Both the position numbers and the translations under genes were made by a program. A stretch of DNA of 64,000 bases from Lewinellaceae bacterium (GTDB taxonomy: Bacteria; Bacteroidota; Bacteroidia; Chitinophagales; Saprospiraceae), in NCBI GenBank assembly GCA_020636315.1, contig JACJYA010000001.1:737922-801921 (forward strand), written 5' to 3'. Below, piece after piece: positions 54,296-62,726 of the stretch. Numbering within the stretch: the stretch's first letter is position 1; each line of letters starts with the position of its first letter. A model generated the notes under the pieces. That model made no database searches, was not told where the DNA came from, and was given only the letters and a program-made list of their open reading frames with translations.

Positions 54296-57200
54296 ATGAA
54301 AGGGGACTTTAGTCGTCTCACCGGCCGCAGAGCTAAATATAATCATTATAACGGCGTGCTGAAACAGCAAGGCCGGGTGCAATTGGATTGGGAATGGAAT
54401 GAACTCATTTCCATCATCGGGCATCAGAGAAAGGCCCGAACCATCGACACCATCGGCCAATGTGGCGCCCCTATCCATAACAGCGGGTTTGAGATCCTGC
54501 ATCCCGGCAACGGCTTTGCGGGCCTCCTGATCGCAACCGGCCGTTTTTATGCCGGCGGCTTGCTTTGTGAATCCTCGCCCGGCCATAAATTGCCCATCAC
54601 CGGATTCTCCGGCAATAATGACATTCTGGCGGATGACACTCAGATCGACGGCGTGTCCCTGTCCAATGGCCAATGGGTACAGATCAGCACAAAAGAAGAC
54701 CCGGATGGCGTCATTGCTCAAATAACCAATGTCAGCACCGGCCAGATCAGCGTTGATCAGAACCTGTCGGGCCTGCATGACGGCCATGGCCCCACTCTGC
54801 GGTTGTTGATCCTGTTCTCGGAACAGCCGGACCTCCCCAACGGCCCCGGCTATACTCCGGTTGCCGGCCAAACGGACTTGTTGTACCTCGACGTTTGGGA
54901 ACGACATATTTCGGCCATCGAAGATCCCGGAATACGGGAAGTCGCCCTGGGCGGGCCGGATACCGATACCCGTTCCAGGATCATCGGACAGGTGAAAGCC
55001 CTTACCGACGTAGGCAACGTCAGCTGCGAGGATGACATTGACAGCTGGGAAGCTTTGATCAAGCCGCCAAATGGCCGGCTGACTACCCGCTTAATTGAGC
55101 CGGACGCCCCCGACAATCCCTGTGAGCTGGGAGAGAGCGGCGGTTACCTCGGCCTGGAAAACCATCTGTACCGGGTGGAGGTCCACACCGTTGATGCGGG
55201 GGGAGCCACTTTTAAATGGTCGCGGGATAATGCCTCGACGGCTTACGCCATAAAGGAGTTTTTCGAAGAAGGCACCGGCGAAGTTTTTAAGATCAGCCTG
55301 CAACAGAATGGTAAGGACGACATCCTCAAGATCAAACAACAGGATTGGATCGAGGTGTCCGGCGAATATACGGACCTCGATACAGACAACCCGGGAACGC
55401 TGGCCAGGGTTCTGAAAGTTGAAGGCACTGTGCTGACTTTGGATACGGATGTCGCCGCGCACAAAAACGAGCCGTTGCCCAAGATCCGCCGCTGGGACAC
55501 TAATATACAAACGCCAGATGACGTAGTAAAAACGATCGTATCCGGAACGGGTTTTGTCCTGGAGGACGGTATCGAGATCGAATTTTCAGGTACGGAATTC
55601 AACTCCGGCGACTACTGGGTGTTCTCGGCCCGCACCCTGACCGGAGAAATTGAGATCCTGGACATGGAGGCGCCGCATGGTATCCGGCACCATTACTGCA
55701 AACTGGGGCTGGTAACCGGCCTGGCCGACGGAAATGTTTACATTCAGGATTGCCGGCCGGAGTTCCCTCCGTTAACCGAAGTAGGCGGCGGCGGTTGCTG
55801 CACCGTAACGGTAGGCGACGGCGAGGCATTTACCGATATTCAACTGGCCATAGATTCCCTCAACGGCGGGCCCGGCGTGGTTTGCATAAAACCCGGCCTG
55901 TACCTGATCGACAAACCCATTCTGGTGGAAGGCAGAGACATCACGATCAAGGGCTGTGAAGGAACCCCCATTATCATCAATACCTCCTTAAAAGGGGATG
56001 GGGGCCCCGTATTCCAGGTGCGCAACTCCTGGGAGATCCACATTCACGATCTATGGTGCATCACCCTCGGGGGAGCACGGGTGGTGGAAGTTGAAAACAC
56101 CTATTTCTTCAGCCTGCGCGAGTGCATGCTGGTCGGCGGTGGCGCAAGTGACCTGGGTGGCCTGGTAACCTTCCTGGGCCTTGGCCTGAATACCCGGGTG
56201 GAGGATAACGTCATGCTGGGCATGATCGGCATCCGTTATGATACGTCCACAGAACAAAAATTAAACTTCCAGCTGAATGCCCGGGTAGAACGCAATATTT
56301 TCTTTGTCCTGGAAAATGCCGTGCTGGAAGATCCGGGGGTGCTGATCTGGGGGTTTGACCTGGTGGACAATATTGCGCTGGGCATTAACCTGGGGCTTAT
56401 GTCGAAAGGCTTCTTTCCCGACGGTTTATACGCCCCGGCAGAAAAGGCCGGCTATTTCAGCAAAGCGGACCTGGCGAAGGCAAAGGAAGCGAAGGCAAAG
56501 GAAAAAGAGACGGCTTATGCCCGGCTGAGGGAAGGGAAAAAAGAACCGGCCTACGCGATGAACCAGAAAATGAAGGCCGAGGCAGCTATGGCACACGCCA
56601 GTTACGGGCAGTACAATCCCGCTGATCTTCCCGCCGGGAAGCCTCTGGTGGACCTTAGCGGCAACCTGGTGGACGGCCGGCTCTTCGACAATTTGTTGCT
56701 GGGAGCCATTGGCATAAATGTCAATTATGCGCTGGAATGCGAGATCAAAACTAATCTGGTCGTCGCCCGGCAATACGGCGTGATGCTAGGTTTGTTCGAA
56801 GGCATGGCCCTGGAAGACAATGCCATCACTTCCGGGGCAGCCTGCCTGAAATGCAACGGCATCATGGCCATGAACCTGGTAGTGGCCAATAACCGGCTCA
56901 TCAGCCAGTCGCGCGGCATTGATTTTATGGAAAAGGGGCAAACCGACAATTACCAGATCGTAATAAACAATCATTTCAATAACAACTGGATCGAAGCCGG
57001 AGAGATAGGAATTGCCATGGAAGCCTCAAATGTGATCCTGGCCGATTTCACAATGGTGGACAATACCATCCGAAATTGCGGGCAGATGGGCATTCTCATC
57101 CTGGCCCTGGATGAAAACCAATTCCAGGAAACCGATTCAATTGCCCTGCAACGGGTCATTCAGCGCAATTCCATCTCCGTGCCCGGAACGGGATTAATGT

Positions 57201-58225
57201 TGAGCGTTTCAGATGTTAAAATACTGGAGAACGAAATCAACATTGACCATACCGCCGAAGCCAGCGGGGCCAACTTTTCAAGAGGCATTTACCTCGTCGC
57301 AGATAACGGTATCATCAGCAACAACACGATCCAGGCCGTTGTCGATGCCCAGGGCGCCAAAGATTCGATGGGCGGTATTTATCTGAGGCGCAATGCCTCC
57401 TTCACCTCCACCCGCCGGCAGCAGGTTGAGATCCGGAACAATCAGATCCTGGGCGGCATCCAGAACGGCATTGAGGTCGATTCGGATTTCAGTGGCCTTC
57501 GGATCGAGGAAAACCAGATCGCCGGCATGGGCCTGAATGGAATCGCAGTGGCCCGGCAGGTCGCTTTGGTAGATGACCTGCTAATCGTGGGCAACCACAT
57601 CCAGGACTGCCTGCAGCTGGTTGGCAGGGGGCAGTCGTACTGGAAATATGCCGGGATCGTACTCACCACTGCCCGGAAAGTGCAGATCTCCGGAAATGTC
57701 GTATGCAATAACGGCCTGTCCGTAGAGCAGGGGGTACCGGTAGGCGGTTTATTCGCTGAATTCCTGCTGGAAACCAATATCACCGACAACCAATTCATCA
57801 ACAACGAACCCCCGGGGCTGGACAAACCCAACGACCAGGCGGTAGTGCATATTCCTTCCACCTGGAATGGAGAGGATTACAGTATCAATGTACAGATCAC
57901 GAATAACCTGGTGCAAAGCACCCTCTCTCCTTCCCTGTTCTTTGGCGATTATTTCCCCTTCAATTTCGGCAACATCACCATCTACTTTACCACCGTAGGA
58001 AAGGCGCTGGTATCGGGCAATCAGTTCGAGTCCTCGGTGCCGGGCCCCACTGTCAGGCTGGAAACCTACAATGGGTCTTTTTCCTCCAATCAGGTTTCCT
58101 GCGGCCAGGCGGACAGCTCCGTTCTGGGACACGGCTATTCCTTTATCGCCACCAACAACATCGTCACGGACGCAATCATCTTCGTGGGAGGGAATCAGAT
58201 CATTGATAAAAATTTGTTAATCTGA
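54296..58225 (+). CDS. DUF6519 / right-handed beta-helix protein, candidate fibre or receptor-binding protein
   Basis: 1309 residues, the largest product in the eCIS block. The N-terminal DUF6519 part starts KGDFSRLTGRRAKYNHYNGV and covers roughly 1-490. A Gly-rich hinge GGGGCCTV leads to a pectate-lyase-like right-handed beta-helix (from GDGEAFTDIQLAIDSLNGGP to about 1300) with many N-x2-I/V rungs such as VENTYFFSLRECMLVGG and NGIEVDSDFSGLRIEENQIA. An Ala/Lys/Glu-rich helical insert (KADLAKAKEAKAKEKE and on, about residues 722-775) breaks the helix. Position after the gpI-like gene fits a tail-fibre role, and no other fibre candidate is visible. Enzymatic activity on polysaccharide cannot be excluded. 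Confidence 0.8.
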   Translation: MKGDFSRLTGRRAKYNHYNGVLKQQGRVQLDWEWNELISIIGHQRKARTIDTIGQCGAPIHNSGFEILHPGNGFAGLLIATGRFYAGGLLCESSPGHKLPITGFSGNNDILADDTQIDGVSLSNGQWVQISTKEDPDGVIAQITNVSTGQISVDQNLSGLHDGHGPTLRLLILFSEQPDLPNGPGYTPVAGQTDLLYLDVWERHISAIEDPGIREVALGGPDTDTRSRIIGQVKALTDVGNVSCEDDIDSWEALIKPPNGRLTTRLIEPDAPDNPCELGESGGYLGLENHLYRVEVHTVDAGGATFKWSRDNASTAYAIKEFFEEGTGEVFKISLQQNGKDDILKIKQQDWIEVSGEYTDLDTDNPGTLARVLKVEGTVLTLDTDVAAHKNEPLPKIRRWDTNIQTPDDVVKTIVSGTGFVLEDGIEIEFSGTEFNSGDYWVFSARTLTGEIEILDMEAPHGIRHHYCKLGLVTGLADGNVYIQDCRPEFPPLTEVGGGGCCTVTVGDGEAFTDIQLAIDSLNGGPGVVCIKPGLYLIDKPILVEGRDITIKGCEGTPIIINTSLKGDGGPVFQVRNSWEIHIHDLWCITLGGARVVEVENTYFFSLRECMLVGGGASDLGGLVTFLGLGLNTRVEDNVMLGMIGIRYDTSTEQKLNFQLNARVERNIFFVLENAVLEDPGVLIWGFDLVDNIALGINLGLMSKGFFPDGLYAPAEKAGYFSKADLAKAKEAKAKEKETAYARLREGKKEPAYAMNQKMKAEAAMAHASYGQYNPADLPAGKPLVDLSGNLVDGRLFDNLLLGAIGINVNYALECEIKTNLVVARQYGVMLGLFEGMALEDNAITSGAACLKCNGIMAMNLVVANNRLISQSRGIDFMEKGQTDNYQIVINNHFNNNWIEAGEIGIAMEASNVILADFTMVDNTIRNCGQMGILILALDENQFQETDSIALQRVIQRNSISVPGTGLMLSVSDVKILENEINIDHTAEASGANFSRGIYLVADNGIISNNTIQAVVDAQGAKDSMGGIYLRRNASFTSTRRQQVEIRNNQILGGIQNGIEVDSDFSGLRIEENQIAGMGLNGIAVARQVALVDDLLIVGNHIQDCLQLVGRGQSYWKYAGIVLTTARKVQISGNVVCNNGLSVEQGVPVGGLFAEFLLETNITDNQFINNEPPGLDKPNDQAVVHIPSTWNGEDYSINVQITNNLVQSTLSPSLFFGDYFPFNFGNITIYFTTVGKALVSGNQFESSVPGPTVRLETYNGSFSSNQVSCGQADSSVLGHGYSFIATNNIVTDAIIFVGGNQIIDKNLLI

Positions 58226-58267
58226 TCATTGATCCTTTCAATTCAAAAAAATTAAAACAAATCAACC

Positions 58268-58624
58268 ATGGGTAAAGTCAGAATCACCAACAAGGACCTG
58301 CCTTTTATTAATAAAGAGGTTGAATGGGACAATGCCGTGCTCAAAAAGATCGAAGCGCTGCAGAAGGAGCATCAGGCCAAATTTGACCGGACGGTGGAAG
58401 CCACGAAGAAGGAGGCCCTGGAGCGTTACACCCTAAAATTAGAGGCATTGAACAAAGCCAAGGCCGAAATGACCAGGCAGTACGATGCCGAGATCAAGAA
58501 ATACGAGGGCCTGGTCAAGAACCTGAAGTCAGGAGGTGGCGAGGAAACACCTAACCGGCCCTCAACCAAAAAAACTTCCGGTAAAACGGCCAGTAAGCAG
58601 GCGAAAAGCGGAGGAAAGAAATAA
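58268..58624 (+). CDS. Small coiled-coil protein with basic C-terminal tail, function unknown
   Basis: 118 residues. Residues 20-88 form a long charged helix (WDNAVLKKIEALQKEHQAKF, EALNKAKAEMTRQYDAEIKK). The last 30 residues are basic and disordered (STKKTSGKTASKQAKSGGKK). It lies 42 bp after the beta-helix protein and 12 bp before the DUF4157 effector. Position suggests a fibre-associated protein, an assembly factor or an effector adaptor; sequence alone does not decide. Confidence 0.75.
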   Translation: MGKVRITNKDLPFINKEVEWDNAVLKKIEALQKEHQAKFDRTVEATKKEALERYTLKLEALNKAKAEMTRQYDAEIKKYEGLVKNLKSGGGEETPNRPSTKKTSGKTASKQAKSGGKK

Positions 58625-58636
58625 AATCATACCCTT

Positions 58637-61600
58637 TTGTGGTCATTTTTTTCGCATAAAGCAAGACAGGACCTATCGCGGGATAGCACTTCCGCTACCG
58701 GCAAGGATACCGTAGCCCGTCCGGAAGGCCGCGGTTTGGATGCCGTCGGCTCCAAGCGGAGCGGCGGCTTATTCAATTTTAGCGGCATTTCTATCCTGCC
58801 AAATTCCAACCAACCCATCCAGGCCAAGCTGCGGGTGAACACTCCGGGCGACCGCTACGAGCAGGAAGCGGATGCCGTTGCGGAAGCGGTGCTTGGCATG
58901 CCTGAACCCAACCTCACCGGAGCAGCTGGGGAGGAGGAAGAGGATCTTTTGGCCAATGATCGACTCCCGGCCATCAGCAGCGTGGGCGCCGGTGTGCAGC
59001 GCCTGGAAGGCAGTGAAGAAGAGGAGGAAGAGGAAGAACTGCTGCAGGCAAAGAACAGCCCTAACCAGGCGCCCGCGGTGGATGCTCAAACTGCGGCCGG
59101 CATCCAGTCGATGCGCGGTGGCGGAGAGCCCCTGCCTGCTTCCACCCGCCGCTATTTTGAGCCCCGCTTCGGGGTGGATCTCAGCAAGGTGCGGATACAC
59201 CACAACGGCCAGGCGGCGGAAACGGCCCGCTCGGCCAACGCCCGCGCCTTTACGGTTGGGCAGGATGTGGTGTTCGGCCAGGGCCAGTTTGCACCGGAGG
59301 GCCGGGAAGGTAAGCGCCTGCTAGCCCATGAGCTGACGCATGTGGTGCAGCAGCGGGGGGGGAAGGAGATGGTGCAGCGGGATGCAGTTACTGGAGTGGA
59401 AAGTGAAAATCAGCATCCATTGCCGGAAGAAACCGTACAGCGGCTCGAACAATACCTAAGACAACTAATCCTGCAGCATACCGATGATGAAACGGCCCGG
59501 AAGCGGTTTCTGGCGCAAGTAGAGAAATTTGTAGCCAATCAGGGAAATCTGGGTTCTTTTGAAAATGGTGAAGGCTTCTTTAAGTTTGAAGGGCCTCCGC
59601 ACCCGTCCAAAGAACATGGATTATCTCCAAGCCAGTTGTGGGTTTTCTATAATGCCAATAATAGTGGTTCGATAACGATTACCTACCGTGATCTCAATAT
59701 AAGGATCGATGAATCCCTTAAGATAGGTGAACCCATTCCGACCCAACCTCAAATCACAAACGATACGGTTCCCAACTCCAATCCTGATGGCCCGGATACT
59801 GATTCAGGTAGTCCTGATCCTGATAGGCACATTAGGCTAATCCCACATGGAGAAGCAGGGCAACGCCCGGAAACAGGAACTCAGCCAGGCACAACTTCAA
59901 GCTCAGAGAATGTGGAAGGTGGCGAGCCAACACAAGCGGTGGCTGAAAAGGAAGAGAAAAGTGACATACAGTCCCCGGAGGAACTAAAAGAAGAAAAGGA
60001 GCAGGAGCCACTGTCTGTTATGGATGTGATTCGGTACGAAGTAGCCGAGTCGAATAAGCATGATTTATTTAATAATACCGGATATAGATTTTATGCTTCA
60101 GATGGCCGGGAGCTAACCAATAAAGAGGTCAGAAGATTTATACGACAGAAGAAACAGGAAGGAGATGAAAGTTTCATAAAAGCTTTCCCGTACACCATCG
60201 AAGGAGAAGGAACGCCTCCGATGTACACCATCGACAATTCGAAATATACATATTATAAATATGATGCTCCCCAAGCTCAAGCTGAGGCGGCTTCAGATAC
60301 TGCTGAAAATTTCTTCAAACAAAGTGGGCCGGTAGCTATCTATGAAGAATACAAAAAGACAGATCTCAGCGAACTCGGGAAGATGGGATCGACTACTGAT
60401 CCAGATAGCTTTGAAATTGTAAAAAACGAAGGGAAGCGCATTTATGCTACGCCAAGCACCAACAGTGAGGTTACCGCTCATATTAAGTATGGCGAAGATG
60501 TTTTTATAAAGGGGGCAAATCGAAATGGCCAATTCCTGTTTGTCATTACTCCGGATGGCCGGTCGGGATGGGTGCAAAAGGAGTATGTGGCAAGGGATGT
60601 TCCCACCACAAAAGAGAATCTGTACTATGTGAAAGAGGGCGAGACACTGTCGGCAATAATGAAGAGAGAGTATGGGGAAAAATACAATATCCGTACAGGA
60701 GATGATTACCGGATCATTGCGATGGCGGTCTATTTAATGAATAAAAAAAATTCTGCCATTACTATAAATGAGGAGAAATTTAGAGAAAGTATCCAGGATA
60801 ATGCACTCACCAATGCCTTTGATCCGGACAATGCAGAAAACCGGGCAGTTTATCAAAGTATTGAAGTAAATGCAGGGCGTAATTTAGTGCTTCCCAGCAT
60901 TGAAACCATTGAGAAGCTTAAAGCTTCCGGGGCGATTCAGATGCGGTCCGAGGGTATGAACCAGGCCATCGACATCGGGCGGGAAACCCTGGAGGTGATG
61001 GAGGATGTGATCATGGGGATCGCCGGTTTCTCAGTGGGAGTGGCAGAGGGCTTTTTCGGTGGGATCTGGGATATGCTTACTGGCCTTGTAGATGCTGCCG
61101 GACAATTGATCGATACTTTGGGGAGTGTTTTTACGGGAGAAATTTTTTCTCAAATAGGCGACATTTATGATGAGTTAATGGCCATGGATGTCGATGATCT
61201 AAAGCAGCTACTGGACGCCATGCTTGGTGGGCTGATTTCCGAGGGCCAACAATTACTGGATAATTGGGATCAATCGGACGCCTATGATAAAGGTGAATTT
61301 TTAGGTAAAGTGGTAGGGAACATTCTCCTTGAGGTTCTTATGGCTATTTTTACCGGAGGAAGTGGAAATGCAGCTAAATGGGCCGGACGGCTTGGCAAGG
61401 TTGCTCCTAAACTGGTTAAAATATTGACCAAAGCGGAAAAGACTGCTGATAAACTCATTCCGGATAAGCTGAAGACGAAGAGGAAAGGAGATAAAGATTA
61501 TGATTCGGATAATGAAACGGCAGCTAAACGTAGGAAAGCTTTAATTTTGGCTAAGGTTATTGCCGAAAGAGAAGATGCAAGTGGAGCTAATATTTCAGAA

Positions 61601-62080
61601 GCAATAGTTGCACTACAAGTTGTAAAGGCCAAATATCCAATTGTTAAAAGTTTTCCATATCAACAGATAAGGACTGGAATTTATAAAATAGAAATGGTGG
61701 CCAGTAGGCCGAGGACAGTTGATGAGCACTTCTCTAGCGGGAAAGGTTCTTTTCCATTTACGAGCCTAAGAGGAAAAAGTCTAAATTGGATTAAAAAACA
61801 AAAACCTAAAAATTGGCAAACAGTGCCTACCAAAAATAAAAAAGGCCAAAAAACCAATGGTTGGATTTGGAAAGACGAAAAGGGAAATGATAGGCTTAGA
61901 TTCATGAGGGGTACTGGAGACCCCCCTTCTAGCGCTAAAAATAAGTATGGACGACAGTCAAACGGATATTTCCGATGGAATAATGAAAATGGAGATTTCC
62001 TTGATATTGACGGAAATATTATACCCAGATCGGATCCAGATTTCCAATGGAAAACTCATATACCTTATGAAGGTTTATAG
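58637..62080 (+). CDS. DUF4157 effector: SH3-like, LysM, hydrophobic segments and AT-rich C-terminal toxin-like domain
   Basis: 1147 residues. N-terminal about 70-110: RVNTPGDRYEQEADAVAEAV motif, then an acidic linker. DUF4157 lies at about 168-240 (RYFEPRFGVDLSKVRIHH, HELTHVVQQ with His231). A low-complexity linker follows (about 370-460). An SH3-like domain is at about 600-654 (IYATPSTNSEVTAHIKYGED), LysM at about 661-755 (YYVKEGETLSAIMKREYGEK). Two hydrophobic stretches follow (about 787-838 and 888-935). The last 190 residues are Lys/Asn-rich, end THIPYEGL, and match no toxin family I can name. This is polymorphic-toxin layout with an eCIS loading-type N-terminus. An immunity-like gene follows at once. 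The C-terminal part is far more AT-rich than the N-terminus. Confidence 0.88.
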   Translation: MWSFFSHKARQDLSRDSTSATGKDTVARPEGRGLDAVGSKRSGGLFNFSGISILPNSNQPIQAKLRVNTPGDRYEQEADAVAEAVLGMPEPNLTGAAGEEEEDLLANDRLPAISSVGAGVQRLEGSEEEEEEEELLQAKNSPNQAPAVDAQTAAGIQSMRGGGEPLPASTRRYFEPRFGVDLSKVRIHHNGQAAETARSANARAFTVGQDVVFGQGQFAPEGREGKRLLAHELTHVVQQRGGKEMVQRDAVTGVESENQHPLPEETVQRLEQYLRQLILQHTDDETARKRFLAQVEKFVANQGNLGSFENGEGFFKFEGPPHPSKEHGLSPSQLWVFYNANNSGSITITYRDLNIRIDESLKIGEPIPTQPQITNDTVPNSNPDGPDTDSGSPDPDRHIRLIPHGEAGQRPETGTQPGTTSSSENVEGGEPTQAVAEKEEKSDIQSPEELKEEKEQEPLSVMDVIRYEVAESNKHDLFNNTGYRFYASDGRELTNKEVRRFIRQKKQEGDESFIKAFPYTIEGEGTPPMYTIDNSKYTYYKYDAPQAQAEAASDTAENFFKQSGPVAIYEEYKKTDLSELGKMGSTTDPDSFEIVKNEGKRIYATPSTNSEVTAHIKYGEDVFIKGANRNGQFLFVITPDGRSGWVQKEYVARDVPTTKENLYYVKEGETLSAIMKREYGEKYNIRTGDDYRIIAMAVYLMNKKNSAITINEEKFRESIQDNALTNAFDPDNAENRAVYQSIEVNAGRNLVLPSIETIEKLKASGAIQMRSEGMNQAIDIGRETLEVMEDVIMGIAGFSVGVAEGFFGGIWDMLTGLVDAAGQLIDTLGSVFTGEIFSQIGDIYDELMAMDVDDLKQLLDAMLGGLISEGQQLLDNWDQSDAYDKGEFLGKVVGNILLEVLMAIFTGGSGNAAKWAGRLGKVAPKLVKILTKAEKTADKLIPDKLKTKRKGDKDYDSDNETAAKRRKALILAKVIAEREDASGANISEAIVALQVVKAKYPIVKSFPYQQIRTGIYKIEMVASRPRTVDEHFSSGKGSFPFTSLRGKSLNWIKKQKPKNWQTVPTKNKKGQKTNGWIWKDEKGNDRLRFMRGTGDPPSSAKNKYGRQSNGYFRWNNENGDFLDIDGNIIPRSDPDFQWKTHIPYEGL

Positions 62081-62087
62081 GAATTGT

Positions 62088-62570
62088 ATGGAGAAAAATA
62101 TAGTTAATAATAATTTCGATTCGTTTTTGAACGAGTTTCCTTTAAAGGAAGCTGTTTTAATTGAATGGAACTTCAATGAAATACTGAATCAGGTCACCTT
62201 AGTTTCAGATGTTATTGATTGGACCTTGCCTAGAGGAAGACGCAAGTTTCTTAAAACAACCTTCTTTGAAGTATCAGATTATAAGCATCGGCTGTCCAGG
62301 CCTAATTACATGAAAAAATTTGGGCCTAATTATTCCTCTCAAACTCCGTATACCGTCCTAATTTATGATATTGAAATTTTCAAAACTAAAAAAAGACCAA
62401 GACTATCAATTGATTTTGGAAGCAGCTTTGGGCAAATTGAGTTCAACTTTTTGCATTTGGAATATTCTTCAAGAATTGGAAAAGGAATAAAAGAAATCCA
62501 AACTGGCTGGGTCTATAAAGATATTGATAATGGAAAAGAATTTGAATTCACTTCTCCATTTGAAAATTAA
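62088..62570 (+). CDS. Putative immunity protein to the preceding toxin domain
   Basis: 160 residues from ATG 62088, preceded by AGGA at a 5-nt spacing; an in-frame ATG at 62067 would overlap the toxin end by 14 bp. The sequence (MEKNIVNNNFDSFLNEFPLK, WTLPRGRRKFLKTTFFEVSD, SIDFGSSFGQIEFNFLHLEY) shows no signal peptide or membrane helix and no family I recognise. Small size, AT-rich composition equal to that of the toxin tail (22 of 60 G+C at 62401-62460) and immediate downstream position are what one expects of a cytoplasmic immunity protein. The claim rests on that context. Confidence 0.65.
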   Translation: MEKNIVNNNFDSFLNEFPLKEAVLIEWNFNEILNQVTLVSDVIDWTLPRGRRKFLKTTFFEVSDYKHRLSRPNYMKKFGPNYSSQTPYTVLIYDIEIFKTKKRPRLSIDFGSSFGQIEFNFLHLEYSSRIGKGIKEIQTGWVYKDIDNGKEFEFTSPFEN

Positions 62571-62726
62571 TCCTCCTTGCCCATCTCCACCCCAACCACC
62601 CAGCCAAAACAAAGCGCCCTCTACGCCCGGCAGCTTCCCGAAAAGGAAGCAGATAACCTCCGGGCCCTTGAGCGCTTTTTTAACCAGGAGGCCACCACAA
62701 TTGCTTCCGGGGATAGGGGCGAAGCT

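Noticed and set aside
34873..62570. Prophage
   Set aside because: No capsid, portal, terminase, integrase or lysis genes; the set is sheath, tube, baseplate, DUF4255, AAA+ and DUF4157, which defines eCIS.
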